From Streptomyces sp. CG1 (lineage in GTDB: Bacteria > Actinomycetota > Actinomycetes > Streptomycetales > Streptomycetaceae), in the NCBI RefSeq assembly GCF_041080625.1, contig NZ_CP163518.1, positions 4,774,001-4,838,000 of the forward strand: a DNA stretch of 64,000 bases, in the 5' to 3' direction. The notes beneath the pieces were generated by a model, which did not search any database, was not told the origin of the DNA, and saw only the letters and a list, made by a program, of their open reading frames with translations. Shown here piece after piece: positions 49,332 through 57,313 of this stretch (position 1 is the first letter of the stretch; every line of letters starts with the position of its first letter). A program made the position numbers and the translations under genes.

Positions 49332-49952
49332 TCAGCCGACCGCCCGGTAGCCGGTCAGCCAGTCCGGGAAGGCGGAGAGGTCGTCGAGGACGACGTCCGC
49401 CCCGGCGGCGCGCAGTTCATCGGCGGTGCAGGGGCCGGTCGCCACGGCGAGCGACAGTGCGCCGGCCGTACGCGCCCCGCGCACGTCCCCGACATGGTCG
49501 CCGACGTACACGCCCGCGCCGTACTCGCGCAGCGCCTCCGCCTTCTGCTCGGCCCACAGATCGCCCACCACCACGTCCGGCTCGATGCCGAGGTGGGACA
49601 GGTGCAGCTTGGCGCTGGGCTCGTACTTCGCCGTGACCACGAGGGTCCGGCCGCCCGCCGCGTGCACCGCGGCTATCGCCTCCCGGGCGCCGTCCATGGC
49701 GGGCGTCGCGGCGATGGCGATCGACGGGTACATCTCCCGGTACAGGCCGACCATCGCGGGGACCTCCTCCTCCGGGAACCAGTGGCTCAGCTCGTCCACG
49801 AGCGGCGGGCCCAGCCGGGTCACCGCCAGATCGGCGTCGATGTACGCCCCGGTCCGCTCCGCCAGGGCCACGTAGCAGGCGCGGATCCCCGGCCGGGAGT
49901 CGATGAGGGTCATGTCGAGGTCGAAGCCGATGGTCAAAGTCATATCGGCCAT
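49332..49952 (-). CDS. HAD family hydrolase (phosphoglycolate phosphatase-like)
   Basis: 206 residues. The HAD motifs are in order: I, GFDLDMTLIDS (with DxDxT); cap domain ACYVALAERTGAYIDADLAVTRLG; II, TLVVTAKYEPSAK; III, AEQKAEALREYG (Lys); and IV, YVGDHVGDVRGA. It would hydrolyse a phosphomonoester; the substrate is unknown. ATG 49952 gives MADMTLTIGFDLD. The frame further upstream is unrelated. Confidence 0.88.
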   Translation of the reverse strand: MADMTLTIGFDLDMTLIDSRPGIRACYVALAERTGAYIDADLAVTRLGPPLVDELSHWFPEEEVPAMVGLYREMYPSIAIAATPAMDGAREAIAAVHAAGGRTLVVTAKYEPSAKLHLSHLGIEPDVVVGDLWAEQKAEALREYGAGVYVGDHVGDVRGARTAGALSLAVATGPCTADELRAAGADVVLDDLSAFPDWLTGYRAVG

Positions 49953-50150
49953 TGTGCGGGTGCCTCCGGCGGCCGGGGCCAGGCGGGGGTGCGTGGTGGG
50001 GGTGACCGGTGTCTGCCGGGTGCGGGTCCATGGGTGGCTGGTCGCTCCCCCAGGTTCTCGGCTTCGCGCGAACCCGGGGGGACCCCCATCGCGGCGGAGC
50101 CGCACATCGATACGGCCCCGCGCGCCCCTTGGACCCGTCCGCCGGCTGCC

Positions 50151-51212
50151 TCACCGGGTGCGTTGGGAGCGCCAGACCAGGTACAGCGCCGAGGCCACCG
50201 CGGCGCCCCGGACCACCCATGGCCAAGTCTCGGCGATCGCGTCGTTCATGTGGCCCTGGGCGATCGGGGTGCCCCAGCGGCCGTTGTCCCGGCCCCACAG
50301 CCAGACCAGTCCGGCGGCGACCGCCGTGCCGGGCAGGACCATGACGGCCAGCTTGGTCTCCGCGGGGGTCAGCCGCCGGGAGCCGTAGGCGATCACCCAG
50401 CCGAGCAGCAGGGCGAACCAGTTCCCGAGCACCGCACCGGCGACCAGCGCGGCGGCGGCCAGCAGCAGGAGGGGGTTGGTCCAGCCCGCGGCGGGACGGG
50501 GAATCAGGCGGCGGCGACGCCGGGCGGTTTCGGGTTCGGGTTCGGCCTCCGTGGCGTCCGCGATCGGCTCGGCCGTGTCCGGGCTCGGCCTGGCCGGCTC
50601 CTCTCCCGGCAGCGGTGGCCGCTTCAGCAGCTCCGGGATCTCCACGCCGCCCACGAACCCCGGCACCGAGTCGGTCGTCTCCGCGGCGCCGCCGAAGGGG
50701 TTGCCGGCGACCCGCCACCAGTCGGGATGTACGGCGCTGTTCCCGAGTTCGTGCGCCCCGGCGAGGTGCGGCGGGGACGGGGCGTCGCGCGGGGCGGCGG
50801 GCTCGGGCCCGGGGTCACGCGGGCGAGGGCGGGAACGGGGGACGACCCGGCGCAGGCCCCTGCCCTTCGCCCCTTCCCCGCCGGCCGAATCCGGCTTCCG
50901 CTCGCGCGGCGCAGGCTGTACGGGTACGGCGGGCGCGGACGACCGCGCACCCCAGCCGGTGCCGGACGTGCCGGACGTACCCGATGTACCGCCCGCCGCC
51001 GCGACCACCTCGTCCGGCGTGCCCAGGCGGTCCAGGATGCGGCGGACCGCGGCCGGGTTGTCTGCGGGCGCCTCGGCCCGGTGCCGGTCGATCTCGCCCC
51101 GCAGCTCCGACACGAGCCGCATCCGTGTGCCCGACGGCAACTGCCGCTGCTGAGCGATGTCCCCGACACGGCTCAGGTACTCGTAGACGACCTGGTCGCT
51201 CTCGATCCCCAA
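50151..51212 (-). CDS. Membrane protein with HAAS-like N-terminus
   Basis: About 353 residues from TTG 51212, with GGAGGGG six bases upstream. The first about 75 residues (QVVYEYLSRVGDIAQQRQLPSGTRMRLVSELRGEIDRHR ... ILDRLGTPDEVVAAA) look like a HAAS/DUF1700-type helical signalling domain. A Pro/Arg-rich, probably unstructured centre of about 150 residues and four membrane helices near the C-terminus (PLLLLAAAALVAGAVLGNWFALLLGWVIAYG and onward) follow. HAAS domains often pair with PadR regulators; none is nearby. It is divergent from the helicase-like gene. Confidence 0.75.
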   Translation of the reverse strand: MGIESDQVVYEYLSRVGDIAQQRQLPSGTRMRLVSELRGEIDRHRAEAPADNPAAVRRILDRLGTPDEVVAAAGGTSGTSGTSGTGWGARSSAPAVPVQPAPRERKPDSAGGEGAKGRGLRRVVPRSRPRPRDPGPEPAAPRDAPSPPHLAGAHELGNSAVHPDWWRVAGNPFGGAAETTDSVPGFVGGVEIPELLKRPPLPGEEPARPSPDTAEPIADATEAEPEPETARRRRRLIPRPAAGWTNPLLLLAAAALVAGAVLGNWFALLLGWVIAYGSRRLTPAETKLAVMVLPGTAVAAGLVWLWGRDNGRWGTPIAQGHMNDAIAETWPWVVRGAAVASALYLVWRSQRTR

Positions 51213-51337
51213 CGGAAACCCCTCCGGGGCTACGGCGATGACGGCGATGAAACCCCGGTGAGGACGGTACCGCGTCCTTGCCCGCCCGCTGCCCGACTCA
51301 CTCGGCTGGAACGTGCTCACCCGCTAACGTGGGTCAG

Positions 51338-53935
51338 ATGAGCCAAGCGGCCTGCCCAGCCCCCCGTTCCCTCGCGGAAGCGCTCCGCGCGCGGGACGAC
51401 GTCTCCCTGGCCGCGCTGCTGCGCAGCCGCCCCGACCTCATCACGCCCGTCCCGACCGATCTCACCCAGCTCGCCACCCGCGCCGGCACCCGCGCCTCGG
51501 TGCTGCGCGCGCTGGAGCGGCTGGACCGGTTCGCGCTGCAGACGGCGGAGGCACTGGCCGTGGCCCCGGACCCGGCGTCGTACGAGACGCTGCTCGGGCT
51601 GATGGCGGGCGACGCCGGGGACGAGACGGTCGCCGCCGCGCTGCCGCGTGCCCTCGCCACCCTGCGCGAGCAGGCGCTGGTGTGGGGCGACGACGAGCGG
51701 CTGCGGCTGGTGCGCACGGCCCGCGAACTCCTCGCGCCGTCCCCGCAGCACCCCTCCCCGACCGGGCTCGGGCCCGGCGTGCAGGAGGCCACCTCGGGCA
51801 TGTCGCCGGGCCGCATCCAGGAGATCGTCACGGCGGCCGGGCTGCCCTCGACCCACGACTCGGTGTCGGCGGTGGCCGCGCTCACCGCGCTGTTCGCCGA
51901 CCGGAAGGCGATGGCCGAACTGCTCGACGGCGCCCCGCAACCGTCCCGCGAGGTGCTGTCCCGGCTGGTGTGGGGGCCACCGTACGGGCAGGTCACCGCG
52001 GACCCGGCCGCGCATCTGCGCTGGCTGCTGGACCGCGGTCTGCTGCTGCCGGCCGCGCCCGGCACGGTCGTCCTGCCCCGCGAGGCGGCCCTGCACCTGC
52101 GCCAGGGCCGCGCCCACCGCGCCCCCGAGCCGCTGCCGCCCGCCGTCGAACCGGCCGCGACGCACAGTCCGCAGGTGGTGGACGCGACGGCGGCCGGGCA
52201 GGCGTACACCACACTCGCCACGGTCGAGGAGCTGCTGAAGGACTGGGACGAGGGCGGCCCGGCCGTGCTGCGGGCCGGCGGCCTGAGCGTGCGCGATCTG
52301 AAGCGCACCGCCGTCGCCCTGGACGTGTCCGAGCCGGTCGCCGCGTTCTGGGTGGAGCTGGCGTACGCGGCCGGTCTGATCGCCTCCGACGGCGAGGCCG
52401 ACGAGCGGTACGCGGCCACGCCCGCCTACGACGAGTGGCAGGAGCGGCCCCCCGCCGAGCGCTGGGCCCACCTCGCCCAGGCCTGGCTCACGGCCACCCG
52501 GACGCCGGGGCTGGTCGGCGGGCGGGACGCGAAGGACCGTACGTTGTCCGCGCTGGGCCCGGGACTCGACCGGTCCGCCGCGTCCGAGGTACGGCACCGG
52601 GTGCTGACCCTGCTGGCCGGGCTGCCGGCGGGCGCGGCCCCGGACGCCGAGTCGGTGCTGGCCCGGCTGCGCTGGGAACGGCCGCTGCGCGGGCCCCAGC
52701 AGGACACGGTGGGGGTGCCCCCGGGCGAGCGGAGCCGAGCCTGGGGCAGGACCGGCGAGGAGGATCTGCGCTCCCGGCTCGCCCGCTGGACTCTGTCCGA
52801 GGCCGAACTGCTGGGCGTCACGGGGCGGGGCGCCCTGTCGGAACACGGGCGGGCACTGCTGGGCACCGCAAGCTCCTCGGCCACGCAGGCCACGGCGGCC
52901 GAACCCGTCGGTCCCGGTGACAAGCTGCCCGTGCACCACCACCATCGGCCGGCCGCCGTCCCCGCTCCGCTCTCCCCCGCCGAGCAGGCCGCGGCGACGG
53001 CCGCCGCCGGGCGGCTGCTGGCGCCGCTGCTGCCCGAGCCGCTGGACCACGTCCTGCTCCAGGCCGACCTGACGGCGGTGGCGCCGGGACCGCTGCGGCG
53101 GCCGCTCGCCGATCTGCTGGGTGTGCTCGCGGACGTCGAGTCCAAGGGCGGCGCCACGGTGTACCGCTTCACCCCGGCCTCGGTACGGCGCGCCCTGGAC
53201 GCCGGCCGGACCGCCACCGACCTGCACGCCTTCCTCACCGGACACTCCCGTACGCCGGTCCCGCAGCCGCTCGCCTATCTGATCGACGACGTGGCCCGCA
53301 AGCACGGTCACCTCCGGGTCGGCGCGGCCTCGGCGTACGTCCGCTGCGACGACGACACCCTGCTGAACGAGATCCTGGCCGACAAGCGCGCCGCCGCCCT
53401 GCGGCTGCGCCGCCTCGCCCCGACCGTGCTGGCCGCCCAGACCGACCCGGCCGCGCTGCTGGAGGGCCTGCGCGCGATGGGCTACGCACCGGCCGCCGAG
53501 TCCGCCGAGGGCGACGTCCTGATCGCCCGCGCACACGCCCACCGCACCCCGCCGCGCACCGCCCCCGAACCCGTCCCGGACGGGCCGCCGACGCCCGACG
53601 CCACGCTGCTCACGGCGGCGATCCGCGCGATCCGGGCGGGCGACCTGGCCGCCACCGCCCCGCGCAAGCCCGCCCGGCCGGGGGACCCGCTCGCGGGCGG
53701 CGAGCTGCCCCGCACCTCCTCCGCCGAGACCCTGGCCACCATGCAGGCCGCCGTCCTGACCGGCGAGTCCCTCTGGATCGGCTACGTCAACGCCGAGGGC
53801 ACCGCCAGCCAGCGCGTCATCGCCCCGGTCCGCGTCGAGGGCGGCTTCGTCACGGCCTACGACCACACGGCGGACGAGGTCCGCACCTACCCCCTGCACC
53901 GGATCACGGGGGTGGCGGAGCTGGCGGACGACTGA
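51338..53935 (+). CDS. Helicase C-terminal domain (Helicase_C_3) protein with WYL-like end
   Basis: 865 residues. SLAEALRARDDVSLAALLRSRPDLITPVPTDLTQLATRAGTRASVLRALERLDRFALQTAEAL is the start of the actinobacterial family next to XPB-type helicases. The middle has a strand-rich Helicase_C_3 region (LDHVLLQADLTAVAPGPL ... VYRFTPASVRRALDAGRTATDLHAFLTGHSRTPVPQPLAYLIDDVARKHG). The last about 90 residues (ESLWIGYVNAEGTASQRVIAPVRVEGGFVTAYDHTADEVRTYPLHRITGV) are WYL-like. No ATPase motor is present. TAACGT seven bases before ATG suggests leaderless transcription. Confidence 0.85.
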   Translation: MSQAACPAPRSLAEALRARDDVSLAALLRSRPDLITPVPTDLTQLATRAGTRASVLRALERLDRFALQTAEALAVAPDPASYETLLGLMAGDAGDETVAAALPRALATLREQALVWGDDERLRLVRTARELLAPSPQHPSPTGLGPGVQEATSGMSPGRIQEIVTAAGLPSTHDSVSAVAALTALFADRKAMAELLDGAPQPSREVLSRLVWGPPYGQVTADPAAHLRWLLDRGLLLPAAPGTVVLPREAALHLRQGRAHRAPEPLPPAVEPAATHSPQVVDATAAGQAYTTLATVEELLKDWDEGGPAVLRAGGLSVRDLKRTAVALDVSEPVAAFWVELAYAAGLIASDGEADERYAATPAYDEWQERPPAERWAHLAQAWLTATRTPGLVGGRDAKDRTLSALGPGLDRSAASEVRHRVLTLLAGLPAGAAPDAESVLARLRWERPLRGPQQDTVGVPPGERSRAWGRTGEEDLRSRLARWTLSEAELLGVTGRGALSEHGRALLGTASSSATQATAAEPVGPGDKLPVHHHHRPAAVPAPLSPAEQAAATAAAGRLLAPLLPEPLDHVLLQADLTAVAPGPLRRPLADLLGVLADVESKGGATVYRFTPASVRRALDAGRTATDLHAFLTGHSRTPVPQPLAYLIDDVARKHGHLRVGAASAYVRCDDDTLLNEILADKRAAALRLRRLAPTVLAAQTDPAALLEGLRAMGYAPAAESAEGDVLIARAHAHRTPPRTAPEPVPDGPPTPDATLLTAAIRAIRAGDLAATAPRKPARPGDPLAGGELPRTSSAETLATMQAAVLTGESLWIGYVNAEGTASQRVIAPVRVEGGFVTAYDHTADEVRTYPLHRITGVAELADD

Positions 53936-54372
53936 CCCTGATCATCGGCCAATAGGGCACACTGGACGTTTGGCCGTAGGGAAAGGGTGTACCGCGCGTG
54001 AATGGTCCACTGATCGTCCATACGATCAGGCGCGATGCACACACTAACGGATAGGTCCGAGCTGTGGGGTGGTTCACCTGGTCAGTATGGTTACGCAGAC
54101 CCGTCAAGGAAGGCCACCGACGTCGTCACGGAGCGAACGGGAGGTCTGCCTTGGATGGGGAACGGTGATCACTGACCAAGCCATCACCACCTGATCCGTA
54201 GAATCGGGCAGGCTGATAGGCAGGGGCTCCGCCTTCCTCCCGGCTGATCGCTGATGATCGCGATCAACGGTCTGTGTGTGCCGTCGTTGCCGTCAGGGTC
54301 GTGTCCGGATCTGGTTGCGCGAGGACCACCGATCGGCTGTCCGTCTGTGCCAGGCCGTGCAAGTGTGACGCC
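53936..54372. other. 437-base spacer at the core/accessory junction
   Basis: No supported gene. It holds a perfect inverted repeat CTGATCGT-CCAT-ACGATCAG (54010-54029), several AT-richer patches, and at 54262-54296 one copy of a dispersed sequence (GATCAACGG ... CGTTGCCGTCA) that recurs at 56683-56717. No tRNA is seen here, although this is where conserved chromosomal genes give way to accessory ones. Confidence 0.5.
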
Positions 54373-55032
54373 ATGGATGCGGCAGTGATTGGCGCGGTGA
54401 GCGCCTTCGGTGGGGCTGTCATTGGTGCCCTTGGCTCCTACCTGGGACCGGCCCTTTTACAGCGTCGGCAGCAGCAAAGAGACGATGAGACGAGCGCGCA
54501 GGAGCGTACGGCCCAGCTACTGAAACTCGCCGCCGATGCCCGCCTCGCCAGTGCTCTGTGGCTACGGCACCTTGAACAGGTGGCTGACGACTTGGGGGAC
54601 GGCGGCCGGTGGGGTCTGAGTCGATACGACAAAATCTCTGCCGAGCGCGAGGGCGCGTTTCGCGTGGCCTTGATGAGCATGACGATGCACGAGTACTACA
54701 TCTACTCCGGGGCTATCGACTGGTTCACCAGACCGGCACATTCGGTCGATCGCATCTTCCGCGCTGCCATCAGGGCAGACCGGTCGCTGACTGTGGAGGA
54801 GAACAGCGAGGTCCGAGGGCACCTCGCCGACCTGACCAGGAACCGCAGAAAACTGGACCGCGAGCTCGTACGTCGTCTACTCGCCCATGTTTCGGACCCC
54901 TCTGCCAATGGCCGGGGGGATCTGCTTTCCTTCGGCTCGCATGAGGCCGAGCGTAATCCTGAGGATGCCATGGATGCTGAAACCAGCCACACCGACAACG
55001 TCCTCGGGAGCGAAGCGGAGCGTGGCGGGTGA
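54373..55032 (+). CDS. Hypothetical membrane-anchored protein
   Basis: 219 residues from ATG 54373. An N-terminal helix (AAVIGAVSAFGGAVIGALGSYL) anchors it, and a long helical, charged region follows (QRRQQQRDDETSAQERTAQLLKLAADARLASALWLRHLEQVADDL). I do not recognise a named family. Codon 29 is TTA, which in Streptomyces needs the bldA tRNA, so expression may be developmentally limited. Codon use is less GC-biased than the genes to its left, fitting accessory DNA. The frame further upstream (from 54274) is not convincing. Confidence 0.65.
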   Translation: MDAAVIGAVSAFGGAVIGALGSYLGPALLQRRQQQRDDETSAQERTAQLLKLAADARLASALWLRHLEQVADDLGDGGRWGLSRYDKISAEREGAFRVALMSMTMHEYYIYSGAIDWFTRPAHSVDRIFRAAIRADRSLTVEENSEVRGHLADLTRNRRKLDRELVRRLLAHVSDPSANGRGDLLSFGSHEAERNPEDAMDAETSHTDNVLGSEAERGG

Positions 55033-55053
55033 CAACAAACCTGCCTATAGGAC

Positions 55054-55098
55054 GTAGCGACGCCGGGTGGCTCGCCCGAGGCCACCCGGCGTCGCTAC
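55054..55098. terminator. Perfect 18-bp inverted repeat after the 54373 gene
   Basis: GTAGCGACGCCGGGTGGC and GCCACCCGGCGTCGCTAC pair perfectly around a 9-base loop, 21 bases after the stop. It is most likely a terminator. Confidence 0.75.
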
Positions 55099-55276
55099 GG
55101 GAGGTGAAGATCCGCCTAGGCGGGTTCACGTCCGCCACTGGGCCTGCTCGCAGGCGCCCGATGCGTCATGGGCCCACACCCCTTGGTCCCAGGGCGATTG
55201 CAAAGTCGCGGTGGTCTCGTGAGTGTGCAGGTCACGGCGGTGTGACGATGGTGGATGGATGCGCGACCGGACGCAA

Positions 55277-55332
55277 CGAAGCTCCGTTGTGGAGGTGACC
55301 TTGCCAAGTCGCCTGCGCCCAACGGAGCTTCG
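55277..55332. repeat. 13-bp inverted repeat with 30-base loop
   Basis: CGAAGCTCCGTTG (55277-55289) and CAACGGAGCTTCG (55320-55332) pair perfectly around a 30-base centre. It lies in the 337-base gap between two hypothetical genes. It could be the end of a lost insertion sequence, a recombination site or a terminator for the minus-strand gene beyond; no transposase is visible. The rest of the gap (55099-55369) shows nothing else I can name. Confidence 0.5.
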
Positions 55333-55369
55333 ATGTGCCGTCAAAGGCCCAAGCGAGAGGCGTGGTAAA

Positions 55370-55696
55370 TCAGTAAGCCACGTAGAGAAACCACTCGCCC
55401 CACCATTCGTCTTCGCAGTACCACGCGTCCCATTTGCCCTGGGACTGCCCTACCCCTCCGCTTAACTCGCACCATGCCTTGTCGCGGTACGATGCGTAGA
55501 GACTCCATGGGCCCGACCGCGGTTGAGCTTGTGCTGCGATGGAGCTAGTCGTACGGGCCGTCGATTTTGCGCCCACTGCACTGCTGGCCACGGGGCTGTT
55601 GTGTTCGACCGCTCCCGCCGGCCCGGCCAGCGCAACGGTTCCGCCCATCAGCGCGGCTGTTACCGCCGCGCATACAACCCATCGCCTTGCCTTCAC
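55370..55696 (-). CDS. Small secreted protein, Trp/Tyr-rich
   Basis: 108 residues from GTG 55696 (ribosome site AAGGGAGAG). The signal peptide KARRWVVCAAVTAALMGGTVALAG has likely cleavage near AGAVEH. The mature part of about 75 residues ends with an aromatic, acidic segment holding two cysteines (WCELSGG and WYCEDEWWGEWFLYVAY) that may form a disulfide. The same frame is open to an ATG at 55774 with an even better ribosome site (GGGAGGGTGGAG), which would add 26 residues and a TTA codon before the signal helix. The function is unknown. Confidence 0.65.
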   Translation of the reverse strand: MKARRWVVCAAVTAALMGGTVALAGPAGAVEHNSPVASSAVGAKSTARTTSSIAAQAQPRSGPWSLYASYRDKAWCELSGGVGQSQGKWDAWYCEDEWWGEWFLYVAY

Positions 55697-55774
55697 TGAA
55701 CTCTCCCTTCGAATACTCTCAGTCGCGGAACTGGCGCCCGCTAACTCCAGTTCGTGGATGTCGATCGCTGTCAT

Positions 55775-56217
55775 GGCTCCACCCTCCCGCCTCGGGAACC
55801 GGTCGCGCTTCCCTCGACCGGGGGGTTGGTCTCCCCCGTGCGGGGGAGGTCCGGTGCACCAACGCGCCTTCGAAACTCAATCTCGTATGGCCTGGTCGCC
55901 ATCGCCGAACTCGACCAGGCCATGGGGGCGTTCCTGCCCGCAGGCGCGCTGACCATGGGCTCATACGTCGGACCGGTTCGTCGAGCGCGGCTGTGGGCAA
56001 GACTGACGACGGTGAGGTGGTGCTGACCGACGGGGGCCGACGGGCACACCAGCACCATCCACGACGCCTAGAAGGCGAACCGATGCCTTGCTCCGTAACA
56101 CCCAGGTCATGACGCTGGGAGCGACGCGGCCAGGTCATGGAGGTTTCCCCGCGCGTACGCGTAAGCCCCCGAGCAGTGGCTTGCTCGGGGACTGTTCATC
56201 GTCTACCTACTGTTTCG
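55775..56217. other. 443-base region without a clear gene; contains two hairpins
   Basis: Short plus-strand frames here (for example one ending MGAFLPAGALTMGSYVGPVRR near 55990) look like broken gene pieces, but none has a start, ribosome site and stop that fit. A palindrome GGTCTCCCCC-GTGC-GGGGGAGGTCC at 55827-55852 resembles a single Streptomyces type I-E CRISPR repeat but is not part of an array. CCCCGAGCA/TGCTCGGGG at 56167-56190 is a likely terminator for the minus-strand gene that follows. Confidence 0.5.
56167..56190 (-). terminator. Terminator after the 56218 gene
   Basis: CCCCGAGCA and TGCTCGGGG form a perfect 9-bp stem with the loop GTGGCT, 28 bases past the minus-strand stop at 56218. 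Confidence 0.6.
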
Positions 56218-56628
56218 CTAGATCCATTCAGGAGTCGCGTCCTGCCACCCCTCCTTTTTGGCCTTTTCAACGCGCTCGGCGAGGTGCGCGCGGTACCACT
56301 CCACGCCAAGGTCGTACGGGTATCGCCAGGGGGCTGCCCGGATGAACCACACCCGGCGTTTGGGGTCTGCTATCTCGGCTGCAACCGTGTCGAGGCCATC
56401 GAGCAGCCCCAGCACTCCTTCATGTACAGATAGGTACATGTCCCGAAGGCTTGTGCCGAGGATGTCTGACTTCTGGGCTGTGCCGTTCCCGCTCCACCGG
56501 TGGCGCAGATCCCATCCAATGAACAACTCGGCCGGAGTCTTGTCGCCCTTAAGCAGGGAAAACCTGGTCGGGGGCCATTCTCGTTCCCGATCACCGCGCC
56601 GCCGCGGCTGACCGACGAAACGGATCAC
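56218..56628 (-). CDS. Conserved-looking hypothetical protein
   Basis: About 136 residues from GTG 56628. A basic N-terminus (GQPRRRGDREREWPPTRFSLL) precedes LFIGWDLRHRWSGNGT, a helical centre SVHEGVLGLLDGLDTVAAEI and a well-formed end RVWFIRAAPWRYPYDLGVEWYRAHLAERVEKAKKEGW. The frame keeps good codon bias and is followed by a terminator. I do not recognise the family. The start is not certain, since no strong ribosome site precedes GTG 56628. Confidence 0.55.
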   Translation of the reverse strand: MIRFVGQPRRRGDREREWPPTRFSLLKGDKTPAELFIGWDLRHRWSGNGTAQKSDILGTSLRDMYLSVHEGVLGLLDGLDTVAAEIADPKRRVWFIRAAPWRYPYDLGVEWYRAHLAERVEKAKKEGWQDATPEWI

Positions 56629-56729
56629 CGAATCAGTCGGCGGGCCGTCGCGGGAGATGAGCGGTTGAGGGCTGGAGGCAGGGATCAACGGCTTTGTGAG
56701 CCGCCGTTGCCGTCAAGACGCGGGAAGGA

Positions 56730-57206
56730 CTACGCGGCCGGAAGCTCACCGTGTTCGAGGTACACAGTCTGGCCGTCGCTGCGCGCAGCAATTGCGCGCT
56801 TCACACGGCGGGCAAGGCGAGGGATCAGGAGCTGGTCAAGGTCTTCGGTGGGATGGAACTCGGCGGCCAGCAGCTCGTCAGAGGCGAGCTTGATCGACGC
56901 TGCGGCGTCCGTGGTGAGTTCGCCGCCATCGAAGACGTACAGGACCTTGTCGCCCTCGGCGGGGGCAGGCGCCCAATCGATCACGAGCAGGGGACCGATG
57001 GCCGGTGTGATGCCCAGCTCCTCTTCGATTTCGCGTCGGCACGCAACCAACGGGGATTCGCCCGTCTCGACGTATCCGCCAGGGATCTCCCACATCGGCT
57101 TGTACGAGGGACGGACCAACATGACGCGGCCGTGTTCATCGAAGAACAGGGCGCCTGCTGCCATGCGCGGTCGCGCCATCCGCTGCTCGTGCTCGTTCTG
57201 GTCCAT
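56730..57206 (-). CDS. Nudix hydrolase (Pif-like position)
   Basis: 158 residues. The Nudix box GGYVETGESPLVACRREIEEELGI is complete (about 43-66), with the REVEEELG-type glutamates in place. It would cleave a nucleoside diphosphate linked to another moiety. In AICEs a Nudix protein (Pif in pSAM2) blocks redundant transfer between element-bearing cells; here it is divergent from an XRE regulator, as often seen. The link to Pif is by context and family, not tested. Confidence 0.88.
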   Translation of the reverse strand: MDQNEHEQRMARPRMAAGALFFDEHGRVMLVRPSYKPMWEIPGGYVETGESPLVACRREIEEELGITPAIGPLLVIDWAPAPAEGDKVLYVFDGGELTTDAAASIKLASDELLAAEFHPTEDLDQLLIPRLARRVKRAIAARSDGQTVYLEHGELPAA

Positions 57207-57276
57207 GCCACGAGCCTACTGACCATGACCCCATGCGCTTGAGTCGACCGTTCCACTGCCGGGATGCCGCGACTCG

Positions 57277-57295
57277 TGTGACACTCGGTCTCACA
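57277..57295. promoter_or_regulatory. Dyad in the Nudix/XRE divergent promoter region
   Basis: TGTGA-CACTCGGTC-TCACA is an interrupted palindrome, overlapped by CACTC/GAGTG. It lies 19 bases before the XRE start and 70 bases before the Nudix start and is a candidate operator for the XRE protein. Confidence 0.4.
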
Positions 57296-57313
57296 GAGTG
57301 AGGGGGTCAGATA

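Noticed and set aside
53904..54107. 67-codon minus-strand frame after the helicase-like gene
   Set aside because: No ribosome site, no similarity, low-quality composition and overlap with the end of a real gene.
55827..55852. Palindrome GGTCTCCCCC-GTGC-GGGGGAGGTCC that looks like a Streptomyces type I-E CRISPR repeat
   Set aside because: Only one copy is present, with no spacers or cas genes nearby. A single hairpin is not an array.
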